Source: Chitinophaga pinensis (GTDB lineage: Bacteria; Bacteroidota; Bacteroidia; NS11-12g; UBA955). Taken from it: a DNA stretch of 33,379 nucleotides. Made by a program: the position numbers and the translations under genes. The notes under the pieces are model-generated. The model was given only the letters and a program-made list of their open reading frames with translations. It was not told where the DNA came from and ran no database searches. Each line of letters starts with the position of its first letter. Within the stretch, counting starts at the first letter, position 1. Shown in pieces: positions 25,506 to 32,931 of the stretch. The stretch is taken from the NCBI GenBank assembly GCA_945890895.1, contig CAMDDG010000024.1, positions 1-33,379 on the forward strand. Direction: 5' to 3'.

Positions 25506-25970
25506 ATGAAAAAACTGGGTGAAAAACTTAAACAATTGGTAGAAACAGAAGCATCCGCTTTTGGTATTTTTTTGGTACATCACAGTGTAAGTCCCACCGG
25601 ATTATTCCGATTTTACATGGATTCCGAAGAGATTTTATCTATGAATGTTTTAACCGATTTTACTCGCCATATTTCTACATTGATTGACGAAGGAGATTTT
25701 GGTGATGGAGCATTTACATTTGAGATTTCTTCACCTGGAGCAGATGCACCTTTGAAAGATTTACGCCAATTCAAAAAGCACATTGGCCGTAGATTTGAAT
25801 TTACTTTGGAAAATGAAATCATTATAGGTAAATTAGATGCAATAGAGTCCGAAGATTTTCATATTACTCAGGAAATAAAAGAAAAAGGCAAGAAAAAAGT
25901 AAATTTTCAACCCGCCATAATTAATTTCAATCAAATTACAGAAGCAATAATCATTATAAGTTTTAAATAA
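25506..25970 (+). CDS. rimP: Ribosome maturation factor RimP
   Basis: The product has 154 residues from ATG 25506; a TTG 6 nt earlier is the only alternative. The N-terminal alpha/beta domain contains FTFEISSPGADAPLKDLRQF (about 72-91), matching the RimP hallmark S-S-P-G-x-D-x-P-L. GRRFEFTLENEIIIGKL begins the C-terminal SH3-like domain. RimP binds the 30S subunit and aids late maturation, including S12 assembly. It heads the classical rimP-nusA-infB operon; its stop is 1 nt before the nusA start. The leader hairpin ends 7 nt upstream of the start codon, so hairpin formation could affect both transcription and ribosome access. Confidence 0.92.
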   Translation: MKKLGEKLKQLVETEASAFGIFLVHHSVSPTGLFRFYMDSEEILSMNVLTDFTRHISTLIDEGDFGDGAFTFEISSPGADAPLKDLRQFKKHIGRRFEFTLENEIIIGKLDAIESEDFHITQEIKEKGKKKVNFQPAIINFNQITEAIIIISFK

Positions 25971-25971
25971 A

Positions 25972-27231
25972 ATGAAAGCCAATGCCAAAGATCTTGGAAT
26001 AAACTTAGTGGAGAGTTTTTCCGAGTTTAAGGAATTCAAAAACATCGATCGCGCTACCATGATGCGTGTATTAGAAGACGTTTTTCGCAACATCCTTAAG
26101 AAAAAATACGGCCCTGATGCAAATTTTGACATCATCGTTAACACCGAAACCGGTGATATCGAAATGTATCATTTGCGTTTAATTGTAGAAGAAGGCGAAG
26201 TCGAAGATGAAAATCTTCATATTACCATCACCGATGCTCAGAAATTAGAACCGGATTATCAAGTTGGTGAAGATTGTATTCAACAAATTTATTTAGAAGA
26301 TTTCGGGCGCCGAAACGTTTTAAATGCGCGTCAAGCTTTAATGAGCAGAATCATTGAATTAGAAAAAGACGAGTTGTTCCGTAAATATGGAGACAAACGC
26401 GGAGAAATCATCACCGGCGAAGTTTACAATGTTTGGAAACGTGAAATCATGGTTCTCGACGACGAAGGAAACGAACTTACGCTTCCTAAAGAACACATGA
26501 TTCCTCGTGATATTTACAAAAAAGGCGATACCATTCGTGCCGTAATCCACTCGGTTGATATGGAAAAAGGATCTCCCCGTATTGTATTATCCCGTACTTC
26601 TCCAGAATTCTTAGAACGACTATTTGAGTTAGAAGTTCCTGAAATTATTGATGGTTTAATTACTATAAAGAAAATTGTTCGTGAGCCAGGTGAACGCGCA
26701 AAAGTAGCTGTAGAAAGTTATGATGATCGTATCGACCCAGTTGGCGCATGTGTAGGTGTTAAAGGTGCACGTATTCACGGTATTGTTCGTGAATTAAGAA
26801 ACGAAAATATCGATGTTATCAACTTTACCACCAATGACGCTTTATTCATTCAGCGTGCTCTTCAACCAGCGATCATCGCTAAAATGGATATCGTAGGCAG
26901 TACAGCAAACGTATATTTAGAAAGCGACCAAGTATCATTAGCCATCGGCAGAAGCGGTCACAACATCAAGTTGGCGAGTAAATTAACTGGATACCAAATT
27001 GAAGTTTACAGATTAAATGCAGATACTGAAGACGACGTGGATTTAGATGAATTTTTGGATGAAATTGACACTTGGATCATCGAAGAATTCAAGAAAATTG
27101 GATTGGATTCCGCAAAAGATGTTTTACGAACTTCCGTTGCAGATCTTCTCCAAAGAACCGATTTAGAAGAAGAAACCATTGTTCAAGTACAAAAAATTCT
27201 ACGTGAGGAATTCGACGACGAACAAGTCTAG
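25972..27231 (+). CDS. nusA: Transcription termination/antitermination factor NusA
   Basis: The product has 419 residues, the usual length in Bacteroidota, which lack the E. coli C-terminal acidic repeats. The N-terminal RNA-polymerase-binding domain (about 1-130) is followed by an S1 domain (about 135-200: GEIITGEVYNVWKREIMVLD). KH1 and KH2 (about 205-345) contain RVVLSR-like RIVLSRTSPEFL, DPVGACVGVKGARIHGIVRE and LAIGRSGHNIKLASKLTGY. A short acidic, helical C-terminal region follows. NusA modulates pausing and hairpin-dependent termination. It starts 1 nt after the rimP stop. It is followed by a 181-bp structured spacer before infB, far longer than the rimP-nusA junction. Confidence 0.96.
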   Translation: MKANAKDLGINLVESFSEFKEFKNIDRATMMRVLEDVFRNILKKKYGPDANFDIIVNTETGDIEMYHLRLIVEEGEVEDENLHITITDAQKLEPDYQVGEDCIQQIYLEDFGRRNVLNARQALMSRIIELEKDELFRKYGDKRGEIITGEVYNVWKREIMVLDDEGNELTLPKEHMIPRDIYKKGDTIRAVIHSVDMEKGSPRIVLSRTSPEFLERLFELEVPEIIDGLITIKKIVREPGERAKVAVESYDDRIDPVGACVGVKGARIHGIVRELRNENIDVINFTTNDALFIQRALQPAIIAKMDIVGSTANVYLESDQVSLAIGRSGHNIKLASKLTGYQIEVYRLNADTEDDVDLDEFLDEIDTWIIEEFKKIGLDSAKDVLRTSVADLLQRTDLEEETIVQVQKILREEFDDEQV

Positions 27232-27281
27232 AAATTCCATGTATAATCAACACCTATTGAACATGAAAAACTAAAATAAGT

Positions 27282-27379
27282 TTCCGATTCACATCCCCCA
27301 AGTTTGTGAATCGGAATTTTGCTCGAACTATGTCACATATTATATGAAATAGTTCATTCGGCAATAAAAAACTTGGGAT
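27282..27379 (+). ncRNA. Structured RNA element in the nusA-infB spacer with a pseudoknot candidate
   Basis: A perfect 11-bp stem is formed by TTCCGATTCAC (27282-27292) and GTGAATCGGAA (27306-27316), followed by TTTT. Its 13-nt loop contains CCCAAGTTT (27297-27305), which is fully complementary over 9 bp to AAACTTGGG (27369-27377), 36 nt before the infB ATG. Between them a second hairpin, GAACTAT (27325-27331) / ATAGTTC (27349-27355), has an inner CATA/TATG stem. The set can form a nested pseudoknot or alternative structures. It resembles a cis-regulatory RNA of unknown class rather than a plain terminator, since the T-tract is short. Confidence 0.6.
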
Positions 27380-27412
27380 ATACAAAGCATAAATTTAAAT
27401 TTGAATCAAATT

Positions 27413-30301
27413 ATGGCGGAATACCGTTTAGCAAAAGTTGCCAGTGAATTAAACCGAAGTACCTCGGCTATTGCTGAGTTCCTAAAAGAAAAAGGATACT
27501 CTATTGAAGTTCGTCCCACAACGAAAATTACGGACGATATGTATCAAGAGTGTTTAAAGGAATTTTCAGCAGACAAAGCAGCAAAACTCGAGGCAGAAAA
27601 ATTAAAGAGCCCAAAACCTCTTAGACCTAGCGATCTTCAAATCAATGAAGCTCAAACCAAAACTGCGGTTAACAATCCTGAGCCTGTTGCCAAATCAACT
27701 CCTCCTGTTGAGAAAAAAGAAGAAATTTCTATTACCATACCCGACGTTACTCCAATCGAGCAACCTGTGGTAGAAAAAGTGACTGTTGTTTCTGATGAAA
27801 CCCCAGGCATTAAAGTTGTTGGGAAAATTGATTTAACACCAAAAAATAAATCTTCCAAACCTGCAGAAACTACCATTCCTGAAAAGAAAGAAGAAATTAG
27901 AAAAGAGGAAGAAGCACCAAAAAAAGAAATTGAACCTAAAGTTGAAGTAATTCAACCCGTTGAAGTTCAAACTCCTGTATCGCAACCCACACCAGTTGCT
28001 GAACCTATGCCAGAACCGATTCAGAAAGTTGTGGTTGAAACTAAAGTTGAAAAAGAAGAAACTCCTACTGTAAATATTCCATCTAATACTACAACTCCCG
28101 TTGAAGAAAAAGATGATGAAATTGAAAAAGTAGAAATGCGAAAAGAGGTTCTTTCTGGCCCGAAAGTAGTGGGCAGAATTAACCTACCTGTGGAGAAAAC
28201 CGGCAACTCAACACTGGCTCAAGCAGCTAGAAAAGACATGCAGGAAATCCGCAAAAAACGCAAACGCAAAGAGAAAGGTGTTGAAGTTAAAGTTGCTGTA
28301 AATGATACTGTTGCTCGCGATAATAACAATTCCAGCAATCCAAACAATAGAAACAAACCAACTCATAATAAACCGGCTCCTAAACAAGAAGTTTCTCAAA
28401 CTGCGGTTAAATCCAACGTTCGTACCACCATCAATAAAATGGGAAATGCAGGACGTGGAAAATCCAACAGAGTTAAAAAGAAACATGAAGTTCGCGATGA
28501 ACGGAATAAACGATTTGAAGAACAACGAAGAAGAAAAGACGAAGAAAGCAAAATCCTTAAAGTAACCGAGTTTTTAACTGCTAATGAGTTAGCAAGTATG
28601 ATGAATGTTCGTGTAACTGAGGTAATTTCTAAGTGTTTTACTTTGGGTATCATGGTTTCTATCAATCAACGTTTGGATGCTGAAACCATTCAACTTGTTG
28701 CATCTGACTTTAACTACGAAATCGAATTTGTAGATGCAGAAAGCCAAATTGAAGCTGTTGAAGAAATCGTTGATCGCGATGAGGATTTACTCCCACGCGC
28801 TCCTGTTGTTACCGTTATGGGACACGTTGACCACGGTAAAACTTCATTGCTTGACTATATCCGAAAAGAAAATGTTATTGCAGGTGAAGCCGGTGGTATT
28901 ACCCAGCACATTGGAGCCTATGAGGTTACATTAAGCGACGGTAAAAAAATCACCTTCCTTGATACTCCAGGTCACGAAGCATTTACCGCGATGCGTGCTA
29001 GAGGTGCCAAAGTTACGGACTTAGCTATTATTGTGATTGCTGCCGATGATTCTGTGATGCCGCAAACACGTGAGGCGATTGCTCACGCTCAAGCTGCTGG
29101 TGTACCGATGGTATTTGCATTCAATAAAATTGATAAAGATGGAGCAAATCCAGAAAAAATACGCGAACAGCTTGCTGGAATGAACATCCTCGTTGAAGAC
29201 TGGGGTGGAAAATACCAGTGTCAAGAAATAAGCGCCAAGAAAGGTCTAAACGTAGACAAACTACTCGAAAAAGTACTTCTCGAAGCGGAATTAATGGAAT
29301 TAAAAGCCAATCCGAATAGAAACGCAAAAGGTACCATTATTGAAGCTACACAAGAAAAAGGCAGAGGTATTGTTAGTACCTTATTGGTTCAAAACGGTAC
29401 ACTTAAAGTAGGTGACCATGTAGTTGCCGGTGCGCAATACGCTAAAGTGCGTGCTATGTTCAATGAACGTGGTACACGTATCGAAATGGCACCTCCAGCA
29501 ACGCCTATCAAAATATTAGGATTTTCTGATGCTCCAACTTCAGGCGATATTTTCCAAGTAATGTCAAATGAAGATGAAGCGAAATCACTTGCGAATAAAC
29601 GTCAACAATTGATTCGTGAACAAGGTATTCGCACAAAACGACATATCACATTGGATGAGATTGGACGTCGTTTGGCAGTAGGAAACTTCAAGGAATTAAA
29701 AATTATTGTTAAGGCCGACGTGGATGGTTCTATGGAAGCATTATCCGATGCATTGATGAAACTAACATCTGAAGAAATTGCAGTAAATGTAATTCATAGT
29801 GGTGTAGGTCAAATCACAGAAAGTGATGTGCTATTAGCTTCCGCTTCCGACGCCATCATTGTTGGTTTCCAAGTTCGACCATCAGCTAAAGCAAAACAAT
29901 TAGCTGAAAATGAAGAAATCGATATCCGTACATACAGCATTATCTACCAGGCCATAGAAGAAGTTAAAAAAGCAATGGAAGGTATGTTGAGTCCAGATAT
30001 TGTTGAGAAAATTATCGGTCAAGTTGAAATTCGCGAAATTTTCAAAATTTCTAAGGTGGGAACCGTTGCAGGTTGTATGGTAACCGATGGAAAAATTGAA
30101 CGCAAAAACAAAATACGCGTAATTCGTGATGGTGTTGTTAAACACGATGGTGAATTGAGCAGCTTGAAACGTTATAAAGATGATGTTAAAGAGGTTCTAA
30201 AAGGATTTGAATGTGGTTTGCAACTAGATCGATTCAACGATATAGAAGTTGGAGATTACCTTGAAGTGTATATTACCGAAGAGGTTAAGAGAAAACTGTA
30301 A
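27413..30301 (+). CDS. infB: Translation initiation factor IF-2
   Basis: The product has 962 residues from ATG 27413, because MAEYRLAKVASELNRS is the conserved IF2 N-domain start; a TTG at 27401 is less likely. The N-domain (about 1-50) is followed by a long Pro/Glu/Lys/Val-rich linker (about 60-385) in which KVVGKIDL (134-141) recurs as KVVGRINL (251-258). The GTPase domain has GHVDHGKT (470-477), DTPGHEAF and NKID. Domains II, III and IV follow, ending EVYITEEVKRKL. IF2 brings initiator fMet-tRNA to the 30S subunit and hydrolyses GTP on subunit joining. It is the last gene of rimP-nusA-infB, and a 129-bp gap without an evident terminator follows. Confidence 0.97.
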   Translation: MAEYRLAKVASELNRSTSAIAEFLKEKGYSIEVRPTTKITDDMYQECLKEFSADKAAKLEAEKLKSPKPLRPSDLQINEAQTKTAVNNPEPVAKSTPPVEKKEEISITIPDVTPIEQPVVEKVTVVSDETPGIKVVGKIDLTPKNKSSKPAETTIPEKKEEIRKEEEAPKKEIEPKVEVIQPVEVQTPVSQPTPVAEPMPEPIQKVVVETKVEKEETPTVNIPSNTTTPVEEKDDEIEKVEMRKEVLSGPKVVGRINLPVEKTGNSTLAQAARKDMQEIRKKRKRKEKGVEVKVAVNDTVARDNNNSSNPNNRNKPTHNKPAPKQEVSQTAVKSNVRTTINKMGNAGRGKSNRVKKKHEVRDERNKRFEEQRRRKDEESKILKVTEFLTANELASMMNVRVTEVISKCFTLGIMVSINQRLDAETIQLVASDFNYEIEFVDAESQIEAVEEIVDRDEDLLPRAPVVTVMGHVDHGKTSLLDYIRKENVIAGEAGGITQHIGAYEVTLSDGKKITFLDTPGHEAFTAMRARGAKVTDLAIIVIAADDSVMPQTREAIAHAQAAGVPMVFAFNKIDKDGANPEKIREQLAGMNILVEDWGGKYQCQEISAKKGLNVDKLLEKVLLEAELMELKANPNRNAKGTIIEATQEKGRGIVSTLLVQNGTLKVGDHVVAGAQYAKVRAMFNERGTRIEMAPPATPIKILGFSDAPTSGDIFQVMSNEDEAKSLANKRQQLIREQGIRTKRHITLDEIGRRLAVGNFKELKIIVKADVDGSMEALSDALMKLTSEEIAVNVIHSGVGQITESDVLLASASDAIIVGFQVRPSAKAKQLAENEEIDIRTYSIIYQAIEEVKKAMEGMLSPDIVEKIIGQVEIREIFKISKVGTVAGCMVTDGKIERKNKIRVIRDGVVKHDGELSSLKRYKDDVKEVLKGFECGLQLDRFNDIEVGDYLEVYITEEVKRKL

Positions 30302-30430
30302 ACTCAGAAGACACCATTTTTCATCCATAAAAAAAATAATTATAACGATTAGCCAACTTAAATGAGATAAAAAACGTCTAAATTGGTACAGTTGTTGTAA
30401 AACTATTAAAAAAATAAAAAAATCAGAAAT

Positions 30431-30847
30431 ATGAAAAAGGTATTAACATTCATCGCAGTTGCATTAGCTTTAACTACTTCTGCTTTTGCACAAAAAGACA
30501 CAAAAAAACCGAACGCTCAACCTACTCCAACAGCACCGATTGCTTGGGAATTCAAATCTCATGATTTCGGAACGGTTAATATGGGTCCTACAGCTGACGT
30601 AATATTCAAATTCAAAAACAATTCTAACGCTCCAGTAGTTATAACGAACGCTGCTCCTTCTTGTGGTTGCACCACTCCAACTTGGACCAAAACTCCAATC
30701 ATGCCAGGTGAAACTGGAGAGGTTAAAGCTAGTTATGGTACTGAAGGTCGCCCAGGTTATTTCCAAAAATCAGTAAAAGTAACACTTGATAACGGTGATA
30801 TTACGGATTTAACTATCAGTGGAACCGTTGTGAGTGCAAAAAAATAA
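30431..30847 (+). CDS. DUF1573 secreted protein (paralogue 1)
   Basis: The product has 138 residues. A signal peptide (about 1-20, ending AFAQ) and short linker precede a DUF1573 beta-sandwich: WEFKSHDFGTVNMGPTADVI, FKFKNNSNAPVVITNAAPSC, then GCTTPTW, and TKTPIMPGETGEVKASYGTE followed by GRPG. The S-C-G-C-T-T-P motif is characteristic of the family, which is related to HYDIN-like Ig folds and is abundant and functionally unassigned in Bacteroidota. The next gene, 52 nt downstream, encodes a close paralogue, so the pair looks like a tandem duplication. Cotranscription with infB is possible, because no terminator was found between them. Confidence 0.85.
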   Translation: MKKVLTFIAVALALTTSAFAQKDTKKPNAQPTPTAPIAWEFKSHDFGTVNMGPTADVIFKFKNNSNAPVVITNAAPSCGCTTPTWTKTPIMPGETGEVKASYGTEGRPGYFQKSVKVTLDNGDITDLTISGTVVSAKK

Positions 30848-30899
30848 TATTTAACTAAACTCTTACTGAAGTAATTCAACAAGATAACTTAAATTAATT

Positions 30900-31358
30900 A
30901 TGAGAAAATTTATCGTATTAGCAGCATTAATTGGTTTTTCGATCAGTTCTTATGCTCAAGTACAAACACAAGTTCAAACAGATGATAAGAAAGCTGAGTT
31001 TTTAACTCCAGGCGGAAAAGCTGAGATAAAATTTGAAAACTTATCACATAGTTTTGGTAATGTAATAGAAGGTCAAATTGCGACACACGAATTTACATTT
31101 ACTAACACAGGTACTGAACCTTTAAACCTAACTAATGTAAGAGCAAGCTGTGGTTGTACTACACCGAAATGGCCACGTGAAACTATTGAACCAGGAAAAA
31201 CAGCTGTGATTCGTGCCGAATATAATTCTGCTGGTCGACCAGGTACTTTCAGCAAAAACATTTTTGTAACCTCCAACGCAGGTGAACAAACCCTTACGAT
31301 TTCTGGAAATGTAGTAAAAGAACCAGAAAAACCATTATCACCGATTATCATTAAATAA
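30900..31358 (+). CDS. DUF1573 secreted protein (paralogue 2)
   Basis: The product has 152 residues. A signal peptide (about 1-19, ending SYAQ) and a Gln/Thr/Lys linker precede the DUF1573 domain: IKFENLSHSFGNVIEGQIAT, HEFTFTNTGTEPLNLTNVRA, SCGCTTPKW, IEPGKTAVIRAEYNSAGRPG and KNIFVTSNAGEQTLTISGNV. It shares SCGCTTP and the G-R-P-G-x-F loop with the preceding protein and has a proline-rich tail ending SPIIIK. The function is unknown; surface or periplasmic location is inferred from the signal. A strong terminator directly after it closes this transcription unit. Confidence 0.85.
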   Translation: MRKFIVLAALIGFSISSYAQVQTQVQTDDKKAEFLTPGGKAEIKFENLSHSFGNVIEGQIATHEFTFTNTGTEPLNLTNVRASCGCTTPKWPRETIEPGKTAVIRAEYNSAGRPGTFSKNIFVTSNAGEQTLTISGNVVKEPEKPLSPIIIK

Positions 31359-31364
31359 TAAAAC

Positions 31365-31396
31365 AAAAAGGGGTTGTCATTTGACAACCCCTTTTT
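31365..31396 (+). terminator. Strong intrinsic terminator after the DUF1573 pair
   Basis: A near-perfect 15-bp inverted repeat is formed by 31365-31379 and 31382-31396 with core GGGGTTGTCA/TGACAACCCC. Because it is flanked by A-tract and T-tract it can work in both directions. It ends the unit of the two DUF1573 genes, possibly the whole infB transcript. Confidence 0.93.
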
Positions 31397-31585
31397 ATTT
31401 CAACAGGATACCTAATAAAATGAAAATATAAAACTCACGTTGATATACACACTAGTTGTTATTATTCTTTTAAAGTTCATCAACTTATTTGTGTTTTTTT
31501 TCTATCTTCACTATTGAATTTCATTCAACAACTAAACATTAAAAAAACTCAATAATTGAAAAAACAATTTAGCCCCCAAACTACT

Positions 31586-32335
31586 ATGAAAACAAAATAT
31601 CTAAAATTGGCTGTTTCAGCATTAATCGGTTTATCCATTGTTCTCTCTGCGAGTATCCTGGGATCGAGCTACAAATACAAATTCGTAGCCAATGAAACCA
31701 TTTACACTACTGGATTAGCAGAAAAGGAGTTTACTTCTGATTTAGCAGTTTGGTCCGTATCATACTCCAATAAATCGCTAAATAAACAACAAGGATTTGT
31801 ACAACTCAAAAAAGACGCAAAAACAATAAAAGAATATCTAATCAGCAAAGGTTTTAAAGAATCGGAATTGGTTTTTTCATCTATAAATTCTGAAAAACAC
31901 TACACTTACAATGAATATCGGTCTAATGGTGAATACCGTCAAGAACAGGTTTTTGATGGATATATCTTATCCCAAAACGTACGTATTGAATCAAAAAACC
32001 TTTCAATTGTAGAATTAGCTTCAAGAGAAATTACCGATCTTATAAATGTGGGTATTGAAATTAATTCGGAATCACCGAGTTATTATTACACCAAATTGGA
32101 AGATCTAAAGATTGAACTAATATCCAAAGCTACAGAAAATGCTACTTTAAGAGCTAAACAGATTGCCGAAAAAAGTGGATCAGACTTAGGTAACTTAAAA
32201 TCAGCCACCATGGGTGTTTTCCAAATTACTGGAAGAAATTCATCTGAGCAATATGAATGGGGAGGTGTTTTCAATACAACAGATAAAGACAAAAAAGCGT
32301 CTATTACCGTGAAACTAAACTTCGGAATAGATTAA
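31586..32335 (+). CDS. SIMPL-domain (DUF541) envelope protein
   Basis: The product has 249 residues from ATG 31586; a TTG at 31556 would put 10 residues before the signal and is less likely. An N-terminal hydrophobic segment (about residues 6-25, LKLAVSALIGLSIVLSASIL) is a signal peptide or membrane anchor. The SIMPL/DUF541 domain follows: ETIYTTGLAEKEFTSDLAVW, LKKDAKTIKEYLISKGFKES, the central ILSQNVRIESKNLSIVELAS and KATENATLRAKQIAEKSGSD. The family forms oligomeric periplasmic or outer-membrane assemblies (for example BP26) and its function is largely unclear. It has its own upstream gap of about 190 bp after the terminator and precedes a divergent DUF1573 gene by 47 nt. Confidence 0.83.
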   Translation: MKTKYLKLAVSALIGLSIVLSASILGSSYKYKFVANETIYTTGLAEKEFTSDLAVWSVSYSNKSLNKQQGFVQLKKDAKTIKEYLISKGFKESELVFSSINSEKHYTYNEYRSNGEYRQEQVFDGYILSQNVRIESKNLSIVELASREITDLINVGIEINSESPSYYYTKLEDLKIELISKATENATLRAKQIAEKSGSDLGNLKSATMGVFQITGRNSSEQYEWGGVFNTTDKDKKASITVKLNFGID

Positions 32336-32382
32336 TATGGATTCGGATTTCATAAAAATTAGTTTCCATTAAAATTCAAACT

Positions 32383-32931
32383 ATGATTGGCACTATTTTC
32401 AAAAATTACGAGTTTATAAACAACATAAAAATAACTTCTCTAGTATTAGCGTTTTTGGGTTGTTCAATTACCCAAACACTTAAGGCCCAAATTCCACTTA
32501 TAGCGGAAGATGAACAAGGCAGTCTGCGTGTAATTGGCAAAAATATAATCAATCAAGATTGCAATTCTGGTGATGTAATCGAAGCCGTATTCCCAATTTC
32601 AAATATTTCCACGGATACTATTTACATCTCTCAGGTAGTACCTGATTGTGTATGTACGCATTACGCATTTCCAGAAAAAGGCATTCCACCTGGTGAAATA
32701 GACACCATATATCTTTTCTTGATGTCTAAAAATGTGCCTCCAGGAGCTTTTTTTAAAAGAGCCATAGTAGACTTCAACGATGGAAGTATGGAATTAATTA
32801 TTGAAGGGAATATCTCCGTAGTTCGACCTATAATAAAACCAGGGAAAAGGCCCATTATTTACAAACCCAAACAAATTAGGGTACTAAATTCAACCCAAAA
32901 AGAAGAAAATTCCGATGAAAAACTTCATTAA
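32383..32931 (+). CDS. DUF1573-like secreted protein (divergent paralogue 3)
   Basis: The product has 182 residues. An N-terminal signal (hydrophobic core LVLAFLGCSITQTL, ending near LKAQ) is preceded by 17 residues. A DUF1573-like domain has VIEAVFPISNISTDTIYISQ and VVPDCVCTHYAF in place of the S-C-G-C-T-T-P motif, then GIPPGEIDTIYLFLMSKNVP and RAIVDFNDGSMELIIEGNIS. The C-terminal tail of about 35 residues is basic and Pro/Ile/Lys-rich (IIKPGKRPIIYKPKQIRVLN). The last 17 nt overlap the start of the next DUF1573 gene. Function is unknown; the overlap shows tight coupling of these two paralogues. Confidence 0.75.
   Translation: MIGTIFKNYEFINNIKITSLVLAFLGCSITQTLKAQIPLIAEDEQGSLRVIGKNIINQDCNSGDVIEAVFPISNISTDTIYISQVVPDCVCTHYAFPEKGIPPGEIDTIYLFLMSKNVPPGAFFKRAIVDFNDGSMELIIEGNISVVRPIIKPGKRPIIYKPKQIRVLNSTQKEENSDEKLH

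Noticed and set aside
30302..30430. Possible terminator or promoter between infB and the first DUF1573 gene
   Set aside because: No hairpin with a T-tract and no exact TAnnTTTG element could be found in these 129 bp, so whether the genes are cotranscribed stays open.
31514..31528. TTGAAT-N3-ATTCAA dyad before the SIMPL gene
   Set aside because: A 6-bp A/T-rich stem with a 3-nt loop is too weak and too likely by chance; no T-tract or promoter relation.
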